DNA of 64,000 bases from Bacteroidetes bacterium UKL13-3 (GCA_001602415.1 CP012155.1:2810824-2874823); one strand, 5' to 3'. Counted from the stretch's first letter, positions 9,051 to 18,310 are shown. The notes: generated from the sequence alone by a model not told the origin. Made by a program: numbers and translations.

Positions 9051-9238
9051 TGGAAAACAACACTAAACAATGTGCACGATGCAACCATGATTTTGAGTGC
9101 AAACCAATGGATATTGAAAATTGTATGTGTTCATCTTTTCAGTTGAACGAAAATGAATTACAGTTTCTTCAATTAACTTACAACGACTGTTTATGCAGCG
9201 ATTGTTTGCAAGCCATTAAACAGCAAAATGAACACTAA
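9050..9238 (+). CDS. Small cysteine-rich CWC-type protein
   Basis: A 62-residue protein with regularly placed cysteines: CARCNHDFEC near the start, CMC in the middle and CLCSDCL near the end. This is the layout of the Cys_rich_CWC family, which probably binds a metal such as zinc. No signal peptide is visible, so it should be cytoplasmic. The ATG overlaps the preceding stop by one base (TAATG), so it is translationally coupled within the riboswitch operon. Confidence 0.75.
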   Translation: MENNTKQCARCNHDFECKPMDIENCMCSSFQLNENELQFLQLTYNDCLCSDCLQAIKQQNEH

Positions 9239-9863
9239 CATGATTTCTCCAACAATATACCGATGGTTCATATTTTTTTGTTGCAGTAGCCTGTTGATTG
9301 CTGCTTGCAAAAACGAACCAGAAGAGAACTCAATCCTTCTCAATATTGAAGCACCCAAGCTTGTTTTTTCGGAAGGTGATTCAATCATTTTTCGGTTAAA
9401 AGCTAATAACAATCAAGTAGCTGCCGATACTTGGACAACAACTATCGGTAATATTGATAATAGTGGTAATTGGATAGCTCCTCTGCATATTTCTGCAGAT
9501 ACAATTTTGGCTATGATTGTGGCTACTTACCAAAACAAACAAACCTCTATCCAAATACAGATTACCAAAAAAGCGTTTCAAGAAAACACGGTGAGTTATG
9601 CTCTAACCATTCAACCACTGCTTGCAAATAATTGTAACTTTAGTGGATGTCATGGCAATGGAAGTAGGGCCGGAAAGGTAGAATTGAGCGTTTATGATAA
9701 TGTTAAAAATAATGTAATTCCTTTTAATGCCGATGGTAGCAAACTGTATTTTTCACTTATTAAAACCAACCCTTTGCGGGTGATGCCACCAGCCGGAAAG
9801 TTACATGCCAATAAAATACAATCTGTTTGGTTGTGGATTGAGCAAGGTGCAAGAAATAACTAA
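9228..9863 (+). CDS. Cytochrome c-like lipoprotein in the B12-riboswitch operon
   Basis: A 211-residue lipoprotein: a hydrophobic leader ends in the lipobox LLIAAC. The N-terminal half looks like a beta-sandwich. The C-terminal half has NNCNFSGCHGNG (a C-x4-CH variant of a haem-binding site), a later MPPAGKLH and VWLWIEQGA, the layout of the cytochrome c-like domains common in Bacteroidota and Planctomycetes. Because the spacing is not CxxCH, haem attachment is uncertain. It overlaps the CWC gene by 11 bases and ends 4 bases from the convergent SET gene. Confidence 0.7.
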   Translation: MNTNMISPTIYRWFIFFCCSSLLIAACKNEPEENSILLNIEAPKLVFSEGDSIIFRLKANNNQVAADTWTTTIGNIDNSGNWIAPLHISADTILAMIVATYQNKQTSIQIQITKKAFQENTVSYALTIQPLLANNCNFSGCHGNGSRAGKVELSVYDNVKNNVIPFNADGSKLYFSLIKTNPLRVMPPAGKLHANKIQSVWLWIEQGARNN

Positions 9864-9867
9864 GCTT

Positions 9868-10302
9868 TTACACCCTATGTTTTTTCCAATAGCGTTTGCC
9901 GTAGCTACAAAATATTTCGGAACCTGCTAAAATCTTTTTAGTGGCCATTAAGCAAACTTGGTTTTGTTCGTTGATAATAATTTTGGCATTATTGGTAAAA
10001 AGAGAAGCGGAATATCCTGTGGCATCATTGGCATACTTTGCAAAACACTCGGTATGCATACAGTCTAAAATTTTTCCGTTTAGCAGTGCAATAAAGTACT
10101 TATCATCCTCGGCCGAAACTCTATCTCTTATTTGTTTTTCGGTAATCACGTCACCTTTAAAAACGGTTATCTCCTCATCTTTATACAAAGTAATGGCTGT
10201 AAACAACCCTCTGCCCGAAGCCACTAATTGCGATTCTTGAACGTATAAATAATCTGTTTCCGGAATGCCAAGCCGGTTGGTAAGAATGTCTTTTTGTTTC
10301 AC
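9868..10302 (-). CDS. SET-domain protein (putative protein-lysine methyltransferase)
   Basis: A 144-residue single-domain protein. SET signatures are GRGLFTA and YKDEEITVFKG at the N-terminal side, YANDA (in place of the usual NH(S) motif that binds SAM) and EIFCSYGKRYW at the C-terminal end with the catalytic Tyr. Stand-alone bacterial SET proteins of this size occur scattered across phyla; substrates are mostly unknown. Convergent with the cytochrome-like lipoprotein and divergent from the permease. Confidence 0.82.
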   Translation of the reverse strand: MKQKDILTNRLGIPETDYLYVQESQLVASGRGLFTAITLYKDEEITVFKGDVITEKQIRDRVSAEDDKYFIALLNGKILDCMHTECFAKYANDATGYSASLFTNNAKIIINEQNQVCLMATKKILAGSEIFCSYGKRYWKKHRV

Positions 10303-10396
10303 ACTTATTTCCCAATAACAACGATGCTAATCGGGTGAGCAATATAGTGTATTCATTTGGACTGCTGCTTTTTTCAAAATCGTGTATATTGCTTGC

Positions 10397-11749
10397 ATGC
10401 AAACTTCCAAAAAACTATCCCTGCTTGATTGCACCATGCTCATTATTGGTTCCATGATTGGCTCCGGAATTTTTATTGTTCCGGCCGCAATGAGCCGCGA
10501 TTTAGGATCTCCATTCATGCTACTGTTGGCTTGGTTTGTAACAGCACTGCTTACCCTTTTTGCTGCTTTGAGTTATGGCGAACTCGCTGCCATGATGCCT
10601 AAAGCAGGCGGACAGTATGTGTACCTCCGCGAGGCGTACAATCCGCTATTTGGATTTTTATATGGATGGACCCTTTTCACCGTTATTCAAACAGGCACCA
10701 TCGCAGCTGTGGCTGTGGCATTTGCTAAATTTTCGGGTGTGTTTTTTTCGTTTATTTCACCCGAAAACGTTGTTTTTCAGATAGGATCATTTACCGTTCA
10801 AACACAACAAATACTTGCTATTGCCATTGTGTGGCTGCTCACTTTTTCCAATTTCCGCAACGTGAAAAGTGGTGCATTTCTGCAAAACATTTTTACGTTT
10901 ACCAAAATAGGAGCCATCGTTTTTATGATAGGTGCAGGCTTATATTTTGCCCTTACACACGATACTATCGCACAAGATTATAGCATTCCTTCTCAAACAT
11001 CTTCTTATTCCTATTGGGGTATATTTTGTGTGGCATTGGTGGGTTCTATCTTTTCATCTGATGCATGGAACAATGTAACGTTTACCGGTAGTGAAATTGA
11101 AAAACCCGAACGTAACCTTCCACTCTCTTTGGTTATGGGAACCACGATTGTATTGGGAATTTATATGTTTATCAATTGGGTGTATTTGCAAGTACTCTCT
11201 TTTGATGCCATTCAACATGCCGAAAACGACAGGGTTGGAACCGTTATGCTTCAAACTGTTTTTGGTGATGTAGGAATGTATTTGATGGCAGCCCTCATTA
11301 TGATTTCTACGTTTGGGTGCATTAATGGATTGACACTTTCGGGCTCAAGAGTGTATTATGCAATGGCTAAAGATAAACTGTTTTTTGCCAAAGCAGGAAC
11401 ACTCAACCAAAACGATTCGCCACAATTTGCCCTCATCATTCAGGCTATTTGGACAAGCATTCTTACCCTCTCGGGATCGTATGGCGATTTGCTGGATTAT
11501 GTGGTTTTTGCTGTACTTATTTTTTATGTACTAACGGTTGCGGGAATTTTTGTATTACGCCACAAACAACCCAACGCTCCCCGACCTTATAAAGTATTTG
11601 CTTATCCTTATTTGCCCGCCATCTATATTTTACTGGCATCGTTTATTTGCATCAACCTGTTACTATACAAACCCGATTATACCTACCCCGGATTAGGTAT
11701 TGTACTGTTGGGTATTCCGGTGTATTATTTAATAAAGAAAAAGTTTTGA
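10397..11749 (+). CDS. APC-family amino acid permease
   Basis: A 450-residue integral membrane protein with about 12 predicted helices. Helix 1 carries GSMIGSGIFIVPAAM, the unwound substrate-binding Gly motif of the APC superfamily. Later helices show the family pattern with CINGLTLSGSRVYYAMAKD in the second half. The closest family type is the LAT/basic amino acid transporter-like group, but the substrate cannot be assigned. The ATG at 10397 is preferred over an upstream in-frame GTG at 10382 because it directly precedes the short basic N-terminus. Confidence 0.88.
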   Translation: MQTSKKLSLLDCTMLIIGSMIGSGIFIVPAAMSRDLGSPFMLLLAWFVTALLTLFAALSYGELAAMMPKAGGQYVYLREAYNPLFGFLYGWTLFTVIQTGTIAAVAVAFAKFSGVFFSFISPENVVFQIGSFTVQTQQILAIAIVWLLTFSNFRNVKSGAFLQNIFTFTKIGAIVFMIGAGLYFALTHDTIAQDYSIPSQTSSYSYWGIFCVALVGSIFSSDAWNNVTFTGSEIEKPERNLPLSLVMGTTIVLGIYMFINWVYLQVLSFDAIQHAENDRVGTVMLQTVFGDVGMYLMAALIMISTFGCINGLTLSGSRVYYAMAKDKLFFAKAGTLNQNDSPQFALIIQAIWTSILTLSGSYGDLLDYVVFAVLIFYVLTVAGIFVLRHKQPNAPRPYKVFAYPYLPAIYILLASFICINLLLYKPDYTYPGLGIVLLGIPVYYLIKKKF

Positions 11750-11864
11750 TAACAATTGGTCAAACTATATAATTCCAGTTATAAACAGATTGAAAAAGGA
11801 ACGGTATAATGCTCTCTAATTTTTCGGTGAAACACTAGAAGGCTATCAAACTCTGAATGCAAAC

Positions 11865-11938
11865 AACTCAATCACTTAATTACTCAATTACCATTCACTC
11901 AATCACTCATTTACTCAATCACTCATTTACTCAATCAC
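11865..11938. repeat. Degenerate 15-16-bp tandem repeat
   Basis: About five imperfect units of ACTCAATCACTCATTT follow one another; the third and fourth are identical and the outer ones diverge. The array runs into the last codons of the DUF1684 gene (stop at 11927-11929), so changes in copy number could alter that protein's C-terminus. It lacks the long unique spacers of a CRISPR array. Confidence 0.75.
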
Positions 11939-12514
11939 CATCCGCTCCCCGGCAGTAATGTCCATATCTAAATGATTTTCGCGGGGAACTTTTGGGCATG
12001 AGTATCTTGACGTGTATGCACAGTAAGGAATATAGCTGTAATTAAAATCAAGTAATACTTCTTTGTGGTGATCGTTATAAGGTAGATCGATGTAACGCCC
12101 ACCGCTGTATGTTTCCTTGCCATTGGTTAAATCAGTGAAGGGAATAAACAAGGTGCGGTTACGTTTCATTTCATCCGTTTGATAAGCCGGCAATTGAAAA
12201 GATTTTCTATCAATCGAGAAATCGAGCACCGCTGTTTGCATATAACCGATAATATCACCACCTGTTTGCGGAATATCTACATACCCAATTTGCGGCAACC
12301 AAGTAATTACAGCTTGTACCTTGAATTGCTCATTAGGTTCAAAAAAATGAAGTCCTTTAAATGTTTGTATTTCATCAACAGTGAGAGGCGATTTTTCGGG
12401 ATGTAAAAATGCTGCGCTCTTATCCGCTTGATCTTGGGAAACCTTCAAACTATAGTTGTTGGAAGGCGCGCATCCAATAACTAGTAAACACAAAAATCCA
12501 ATAAATTTATGCAC
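11927..12514 (-). CDS. DUF1684 family lipoprotein
   Basis: A 195-residue protein with a short leader and lipobox LLVIGC. The C-terminal half shows the DUF1684 pattern: LFIPFTDLTNGKETYSGGRY, LDFNYSYIPYCAY, YSCPKVP and EN near the end. Biochemical function is unknown for the family. The start is a GTG that overlaps the stop of the Omp28-like gene by one base (TAGTG), so the two genes are translationally coupled. The tandem repeat covers its last codons. Confidence 0.82.
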   Translation of the reverse strand: MHKFIGFLCLLVIGCAPSNNYSLKVSQDQADKSAAFLHPEKSPLTVDEIQTFKGLHFFEPNEQFKVQAVITWLPQIGYVDIPQTGGDIIGYMQTAVLDFSIDRKSFQLPAYQTDEMKRNRTLFIPFTDLTNGKETYSGGRYIDLPYNDHHKEVLLDFNYSYIPYCAYTSRYSCPKVPRENHLDMDITAGERMVIE

Positions 12515-13443
12515 TATTCTGCAACTTCAAACTCTTTAGATTGCACCACTACATTATCACCTCCACGGTGAACAAATGCAACAATGCCCAAATGTTTTTT
12601 GTCGTAAGGAGCTTTTCCTGCTTCAGGTGTTAATTCGAGAGAATACCGTTTTTCAACCACACGTCCCTTCACTAAAGTGATATTAGGAGTGGCGTTAATT
12701 TTATCCCCTAAATTAGATGTAAACATTTTACGCAACACGTGCATGTGAGGATAATCAGCGATATATGTTGCACCAATATTAGGATCTGTTGTTTCCTGCA
12801 CGTCAATAATACTATCCTGAATCAATGCCATTGAAATATAATAATCACCGCTAAGGTCTTCCGTAAATCTTAATTCTAAATCGGCATTCAGTTTTCCATC
12901 TGCTCCGTAAGAAGTTCTCACATAAATATTTACCGGTGTTACTGAATCGTTTTCAGATGTTACTTTAGCAGCCCATTCTGTTCGGTCGATAAAACGATCT
13001 GTTTTGCCTGCAAATAATTTTCTATTTACATATCCATTGGGTAGTGAATTGGGGGTTCCCAACGTTGCCAACATCTGACCTCCAGCATCTGTTCGTAAAT
13101 CATATTTACTTACAAATCCCTTATCCGGTTTATTTACTGGCAATGTGAGTGAATTAAGAGATGAAGTATTCGGATAGATGGTGATGGAATTGACTCTTCC
13201 CGCAAAATCAGCTTTCAGTCTTTTGATGATAACTGCTGCGTCAGGGCAGTTTACACAACGAACTCCCGAGATATCTTCCACTAAAACTTCACGAAGTTGT
13301 GGTGCTGGCAAACCAGCAACATCCACAAAAGTAGTTTCATAGGTAACGGTGTTAGGCGTATAATTAATGTACGGAGGCTCCTCTTCACACGCCACAAACA
13401 AGAAACATGCAGCGGCAAGGGTTAGTAATAACATATTTTTCAT
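12514..13443 (-). CDS. Omp28-related outer-membrane lipoprotein
   Basis: A 309-residue lipoprotein with leader ending FLFVAC. The Omp28 signature VEDISGVRCVNCPDA (a thioredoxin-fold-like C-x-x-C) is near residue 58, and the remainder is beta-rich. Omp28 family proteins are Bacteroidota surface or outer-membrane proteins of unclear function. It lies 22 bases downstream of the DUF6029-like barrel gene and is coupled to the DUF1684 gene, suggesting a three-gene cell-envelope operon. Confidence 0.85.
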   Translation of the reverse strand: MKNMLLLTLAAACFLFVACEEEPPYINYTPNTVTYETTFVDVAGLPAPQLREVLVEDISGVRCVNCPDAAVIIKRLKADFAGRVNSITIYPNTSSLNSLTLPVNKPDKGFVSKYDLRTDAGGQMLATLGTPNSLPNGYVNRKLFAGKTDRFIDRTEWAAKVTSENDSVTPVNIYVRTSYGADGKLNADLELRFTEDLSGDYYISMALIQDSIIDVQETTDPNIGATYIADYPHMHVLRKMFTSNLGDKINATPNITLVKGRVVEKRYSLELTPEAGKAPYDKKHLGIVAFVHRGGDNVVVQSKEFEVAE

Positions 13444-13465
13444 GGTAATGATGAATTATTTTGTG

Positions 13466-15142
13466 TTAAAAATTGGTTGTTAAACTTATACGGGCTCCAC
13501 TAAATGCAGGCTCTACCCTGCAAACACCTCCTGTACAATTTACTCCCTGTGGTTGCTTTAAAAAGCCTCCCGAAAACCTTGAGGTTTTGTAGGTATATGC
13601 AGCAAAGAAATTAAAATAATGCACCAACTCAAATGTTTCACCGGCAGCAGGTTTATTAACCGAACCATGCTGAAAATTCAACATATCTCCGGCCGAGAAA
13701 CTCCAATGTGGAGCAGCATTGTATTCCAACAATCCATTCACAAAGCTACCTAAATCCTGCTTGGTGTGCATATACTGCCACTCGAAACGTAACGAACGAG
13801 TTGGGGTTAACTTATACGTCATTTCACCAAATGGAGTAAGCGCTTCCACAAACGGAGCAAATGCTTTGAGTTCGTATGTTGCTTGGTTGTATCCTATAGA
13901 TTGTATACCAATCATAGCCTTAAATGTTTTGTTAAATTTGTGCTGCACATCTACATAGATCTCTCTAAATAGCCTTGTGGTTGTATCATAGGTAAAAGTT
14001 GCTGTTTTAAAATCAACACCTTTTAAGGTTGTTACCAATGATGTGTTAACGTTAACCTGTGTTTTTTTGCTTGGTTTTAGTGTTAACTCCAACTGCATAG
14101 CATTTTCGCCCAACTCCTGAACAACCGAGTTATAACGGGCAAGTAAACGATACGTATTTTGACGCGTAATGGACGGTAAATAATTAATAGGTGCGTTGTT
14201 GGGTATGGGTGCAATTTCTAACGGAGAAACCCTCAAAGGAAAACGTTCAATACGTTTAAACTGCGCGTTAATTCCAATTCCTTTGCTCGAATATGAAATA
14301 CTGGTATGGTAAATATGTCCGTTGGATTTCATCAATTTATTGTTCAAATCCAAAATAGCCTCATCGGTTTTGTAATCATACTCAACCATCCACGAAAAAT
14401 TTCCAAAGTTTAACGTGTTATAAAACTGAAAAGCGTACACATTGTATTTGGGATCAAAACGATCGGGAAGTGCGTAACTATTAATAGTTGAGGTAATGGC
14501 ATTCATAGTTGTTTGATCCAATGTTCTATTCACCACAGATGCCCCCAAATCGGCTGTAACTTTTTCGCTTAGTGCTAAGCGGTGCTCGGCATTTACCCCT
14601 TTAATAATAGGCTCGCGCGCATCAAAACGGAATTTTTGCTTTCCGGTAAATGCCTTAAAACGGGTATTATCACTCAAATTATAAATTACCCTAGCACCTT
14701 GTATAGCAAAGTCAATACCGATGTTTCTGTCTTCGTATGAGCGAAAAGTCATTCCCGACCCAAACTGATCATAAATATATCCAACAGTAATGTTGAGCTT
14801 ATCAATATCCTTACTCACTTGCCAAAAGCCAACACCTTGATTAGAATACGCTGCTTGCGGATTAAATAATGGTGTATTGTTAAACGCATCATAGCGCAAT
14901 GCAAAGTTGAATCCCTTAAATTTATAGCTCATAAACAGCCACGCATCTGTTGATGATTTTTCTTTTAAATACTGAGTTGTAGATGCACCAATCCTGTCAT
15001 CGCGCAAGTAAAATTGATTATTGGTTTGAAAGTTTCCCGAAAATTCACCCTTATCCTCTTTAGATGGATCTGTTTCGTTTTGAGCAGAAACATAGTATAA
15101 ACAAACAAACAATGAGGTTATAAGTAAAAGTGTCTTTTTCAT
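13466..15142 (-). CDS. Outer-membrane beta-barrel protein, DUF6029-like
   Basis: A 558-residue protein with a signal peptide (ending VSAQ) followed by repeated amphipathic beta-strands with aromatic girdles and a C-terminal Phe (ISLTTNF), typical of outer-membrane barrels. Order next to an Omp28 lipoprotein and overall appearance fit the DUF6029 family. The ATG at 15142 is preferred; a TTG four codons upstream is less likely. First gene of the envelope operon. No transport substrate can be inferred. Confidence 0.78.
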   Translation of the reverse strand: MKKTLLLITSLFVCLYYVSAQNETDPSKEDKGEFSGNFQTNNQFYLRDDRIGASTTQYLKEKSSTDAWLFMSYKFKGFNFALRYDAFNNTPLFNPQAAYSNQGVGFWQVSKDIDKLNITVGYIYDQFGSGMTFRSYEDRNIGIDFAIQGARVIYNLSDNTRFKAFTGKQKFRFDAREPIIKGVNAEHRLALSEKVTADLGASVVNRTLDQTTMNAITSTINSYALPDRFDPKYNVYAFQFYNTLNFGNFSWMVEYDYKTDEAILDLNNKLMKSNGHIYHTSISYSSKGIGINAQFKRIERFPLRVSPLEIAPIPNNAPINYLPSITRQNTYRLLARYNSVVQELGENAMQLELTLKPSKKTQVNVNTSLVTTLKGVDFKTATFTYDTTTRLFREIYVDVQHKFNKTFKAMIGIQSIGYNQATYELKAFAPFVEALTPFGEMTYKLTPTRSLRFEWQYMHTKQDLGSFVNGLLEYNAAPHWSFSAGDMLNFQHGSVNKPAAGETFELVHYFNFFAAYTYKTSRFSGGFLKQPQGVNCTGGVCRVEPAFSGARISLTTNF

Positions 15143-15243
15143 GGAGATAGTCAATTTTCTATTTTAATGACAACCAAAGACTTGAACAGCCTCGTTATTA
15201 TTATCAATTATAGCCTGCAAAATATGAAAAATAAGGCAATCAC

Positions 15244-15281
15244 AAAAAAGCCTTACAACAAGTATGCTGCAAGGCTTTTTT
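15244..15281 (-). terminator. Intrinsic terminator, bidirectional
   Basis: AAAAAAGCCTT (15244-15254) pairs with AAGGCTTTTTT (15271-15281). It lies 20 bases beyond the stop of the truncated T9SS cargo gene and separates it from the DUF6029-like operon. Confidence 0.85.
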
Positions 15282-15300
15282 TAATGAGTGGAGAATAAAC

Positions 15301-16642
15301 TTATTGAACCCATAATTTTTTAACTACAATAGCCTCTCCCGATTGTATTTTCACAAAGTAAATACCTGCTTTAAGCCCATTAATTGGCAAAACAACAGCT
15401 TTTGGGGATGCAGTAAAATTGGCTTCTATTTTTCCTGAAATTCCAATAATGCTTACCACATCTTTATGTGGTATCAACCCAACAAGAGTAGCTTCCTCTT
15501 TTGCCGGATTAGGATACAATTGGATGGCATCTAATCTTTTTAACTCACTCACACTCGTGGTAACATTGTTTTGGATAAAAATATTGCGGAACGAATTGGA
15601 GAAACGAACAAGCGTGTTCGACTCAGCTTTTACCTGCCAAATTCCTGTAAACAATTGCCCTTGAGCAATACCATTTGAAATAGCCATAGCATATATGTTG
15701 GCTTTTGTTAGTTTAAACACTGCGCTATTACCTGTAATCAGTTCAAAACGCGGAGTACTAAAATCTTCACCAACGGTATCCAATACAAATGTATAGGTAG
15801 TTGCATAAACACCATTTGAATTGACACAAGGAGTCCAACTCAATAAAATGGTATCATTTAAGTTTGCATTGGTAAGCAAAATAGTATCGTTATTTGCGGG
15901 AGTTAAGAGATTAAAGGCATTCAAACTATCTTGAATATTAATGGTAATATCATCTTGTGTACGAGGTATGATTTGATACCCGTTAAATGCAAATGGCGAT
16001 GCAAAACTGGTACTTGTTTGCGAACCCAATCCAACAATATTAAAGGTAGGAGTAGTTGGCAAAGGCTTACCGGCTAGTATTGAAGTATTAAGCACTCTGA
16101 TAACAATAGTATCATTCGCAGCATTGGTAACACTGATATTGGATGATGTGGTTGGCCAATTGGCTCCTGTTGGGCGGGTAACAAATTTCACATTGTTTAC
16201 ACGTACCAAATCACTCTCAGTCAACTCATCAACTTTAACCACGGTTGAAGGTGTTTTAAGTGTGTTACCTGATGATGTAAAGATGATGGTATCGAGGATT
16301 AACTGTGCTAAACCTCTATTGGTTGAAATGGCTCCCGAAACTTCTATTTCATCTCCTTCTTTAACCGTATAGCCAAAATTTCTTGTTGTGTTGAATAATG
16401 TAATACCACCTGTTGAGTCTCTCAATACGCATTGAACTCCTGTAAAACGTTGGTTAAATCCATACACAATTCCTTTTAAGGTTGCGAACTTACCCGTACT
16501 GTCTGGAACTCCTGTTGTGGGATTCACTTTAATAATTTGTGCAATAGCATATTGTAAGGGTATTCCTAAAGTTGTACCATTTGCAAAAGCACCAGGCGAT
16601 TGCATTGAATCTGCATCCCTAACAACAATTACAACTGCTTGA
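15301..16642 (-). pseudogene. T9SS type A cargo, 5' end lost at an IS982 element
   Basis: The reverse frame is open from the IS edge at 16642 to 15301, about 446 codons. It starts mid-protein with QAVVIVRDADSMQSPG, so the signal peptide is missing. The N-terminal half resembles OB-fold/DUF5689-like domains of secreted Bacteroidota proteins (VRDADSMQSPGAFANG; VKEGDEIEVSGAI). The C-terminus is a clear T9SS type A sorting domain (LYPNPAKEEATL, KAGIYFVKIQSG, KKLWVQ). Without a leader it cannot be secreted. An internal ATG at 16605 exists but is probably not a real start. Confidence 0.85.
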
Positions 16643-17713
16643 TAACCTGAGTTCGGGATAAGAAAGTGTTGATTATTTTGTTTATAATTATTTGGTAATC
16701 AAATAATTACTAGCATTGGAAGTGTTAATTTTGTAGTGCAAAAAAACATAAAAAACACACCAATGCTACGAGATAAAATTACAGAAACTTTTGTAAAAGT
16801 TGATGATTTCTGCAATGAATTTGAAATTTTGTATTCAAAACACCAATTACCCGCACCATCAAACGTTAAAACAAGAAATAGAAAAGCCGGAATGTGTGAC
16901 TCTGAAATTATCACACTCCTGATTGCGTTTCATGGTGGTCAATTCAGGAATTTCAAGCATTTTTATGTGGACTATGTGTCTGTTCATTTAAGAGAAGATT
17001 TTCCCGGATTGGTTTCCTATAACAGGTTTATTGAATTGAGTCATCGTTGTGCTATTGCATTCATGTTGTTTCTCCATCATTGTTGCAAAGGCGAGTGCAC
17101 TGGCATTAGCTTTATTGATTCTACTGTACTGCGTGTTTGTCACAACAAAAGGATAAAGCGTAATAAAACATTTAAAGGCTTTGCAGAGGTTGGTAAATCA
17201 TCAATGGGATGGTTCTTTGGCTTTAAACTTCACCTGATTATAAACGACAAAGGTGAGATATTATCTTTCTTTCTAACCAAAGGAAATGTGGATGATAGAG
17301 ATGCTAAAACAATTACCAATATGACTAAAGACCTTTTCGGAAAACTATTTGGAGATAAGAGATATATCTCAAAAGCATTGAGTGATCTGCTTTTTGGCAA
17401 CGGTATACAACTCATTACAGCTGTAAGAAGAAACATGAAATCTAAAGCATTGAGCAATGAAGAGAAACTTCTTTTAAGGAAACGGTCCGTGATTGAAACC
17501 GTAAATGATGAGTTAAAAAACATTTGTCAAGTTGAACATACAAGACATCGCTCTATCAGCGGTTTTCTTCTTAATATTATGAGTGCAATTGCTGCGTATT
17601 CTTTCTTTCCTAAAAAACCTTCCATCAAAAAAGATATTGAGGAAACAAACCCTCAGCTTATCAAGCAACTTGAACAACAATTGACATTAGCTGCTTAAAC
17701 CGAACTCAGGTTA
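16643..17713 (+). mobile_element. IS982-family insertion sequence, copy 1 (1071 bp)
   Basis: Ends are near-perfect 20-bp inverted repeats: TAACCTGAGTTCGGGATAAG on the left (16643-16662) and, read inward from the right (17713-17694), TAACCTGAGTTCGGTTTAAG, 18 of 20 matching. One transposase gene fills the element. It differs from copy 2 (42620-43690) at only three positions: 16710, 17121 and 17360. No target-site duplication is visible at the flanks, which is unusual for a simple insertion. Confidence 0.95.
16763..17698 (+). CDS. IS982-family transposase, copy 1 (GDKR variant)
   Basis: A 311-residue DDE transposase. The IS982 core is visible: FIDSTVLRVCHNKR with D119, FKLHLIINDKGEI, GDKRYISKAL with D198, and RKRSVIETVNDELK with E245. 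The ATG at 16763 is used; an in-frame GTG at 16736 is less likely. Residue 200, next to the second catalytic Asp, is Arg where copy 2 and the family have Gly (GDKGYI), so this copy may be impaired. Confidence 0.93.
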   Translation: MLRDKITETFVKVDDFCNEFEILYSKHQLPAPSNVKTRNRKAGMCDSEIITLLIAFHGGQFRNFKHFYVDYVSVHLREDFPGLVSYNRFIELSHRCAIAFMLFLHHCCKGECTGISFIDSTVLRVCHNKRIKRNKTFKGFAEVGKSSMGWFFGFKLHLIINDKGEILSFFLTKGNVDDRDAKTITNMTKDLFGKLFGDKRYISKALSDLLFGNGIQLITAVRRNMKSKALSNEEKLLLRKRSVIETVNDELKNICQVEHTRHRSISGFLLNIMSAIAAYSFFPKKPSIKKDIEETNPQLIKQLEQQLTLAA

Positions 17714-17804
17714 GTAGCTTAGTATTCATGATGATTTTGTTTAAAAACAGAGTAAATTGCGCCCTTTGGTGGAACTAATGCATTAAAAAAACATTAAGCC
17801 TACT

Positions 17805-18182
17805 TTATTTGGAAAGTATAGGCAATGCTCCATAGGTTCTTACCCCATCAACAAAATAGGCAGTACCCGCTGCTCCCGCATTCCTAATATTGGGAACTTC
17901 CCCCGAACGCGTATCAACTCCCGCAACGGTTCCCGCAACACCATTAATATCCTTTCGTGCCATGCGCGATAGCTGCTCCGAGTCGTAGGTTTGCCCTGTT
18001 GATTGTTGTACCGGAATGGATTTGCTTTTATAATAGATCGTTCCATTATTTTGCTCTTTAGGAATTTCATTCCGTTGTTGTTTGGGGTCGTAGGTTGCAC
18101 CATCCATCGTCTTCAACAGGTTTTGGGCGATGCCAAACATTGGCAATACCGCAACCATCAATAATATTAGATATGATTTCAT
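17805..18182 (-). CDS. Stand-alone TonB-plug-like secreted protein
   Basis: A 125-residue protein with a signal peptide (about residues 1-20, ending GIAQ). The mature part contains SRMARKDINGVAGTVAGVDTR and PNIRNAGAAGTAYFVDGVR, closely resembling the plug domain of TonB-dependent receptors (N-x-R-G-A...YFVDGVR), but no barrel follows: the gene stops at LPILSK. It may be a free plug-like domain or the remnant of a receptor. It lies upstream of the IS982 copy and is followed by no obvious barrel gene. ATG at 18182 chosen because it directly precedes the leader. Confidence 0.6.
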   Translation of the reverse strand: MKSYLILLMVAVLPMFGIAQNLLKTMDGATYDPKQQRNEIPKEQNNGTIYYKSKSIPVQQSTGQTYDSEQLSRMARKDINGVAGTVAGVDTRSGEVPNIRNAGAAGTAYFVDGVRTYGALPILSK

Positions 18183-18279
18183 GCTCTTTTTTATTTGGTG
18201 GTATAAAGATAGGTACAATCATTAAATAAAAATGTCAAAAAAAATCCCCCCATTTTCACTAAACGAAACTTGCTAAAAA

Positions 18280-18310
18280 TCAAAACGGCTATTGCTTTCG
18301 CAATAACCGT
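18280..18310 (-). terminator. Intrinsic terminator of the 1628-residue T9SS cargo gene
   Basis: ACGGCTATTGC (18285-18295) pairs with GCAATAACCGT (18300-18310), 10 of 11 matching with a 4-base loop. On the reverse strand the stem is followed by a T-rich run. It begins 37 bases beyond the stop at 18348. Confidence 0.8.

Noticed and set aside
11865..11938. Possible small CRISPR array
   Set aside because: Units are 15-16 bp, contiguous and degenerate, with no unique spacers and no cas genes nearby.
16726..16733. TAATTTTG ahead of the IS982 transposase as its promoter
   Set aside because: It fits the -7 consensus, but no TTTG or TTG lies at a suitable distance upstream, so it is left unassigned.
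16643..17713. Simple insertion of IS982 with a target duplication
   Set aside because: Flanks of both copies were compared for 3-9-base duplications with different end definitions and none was found.
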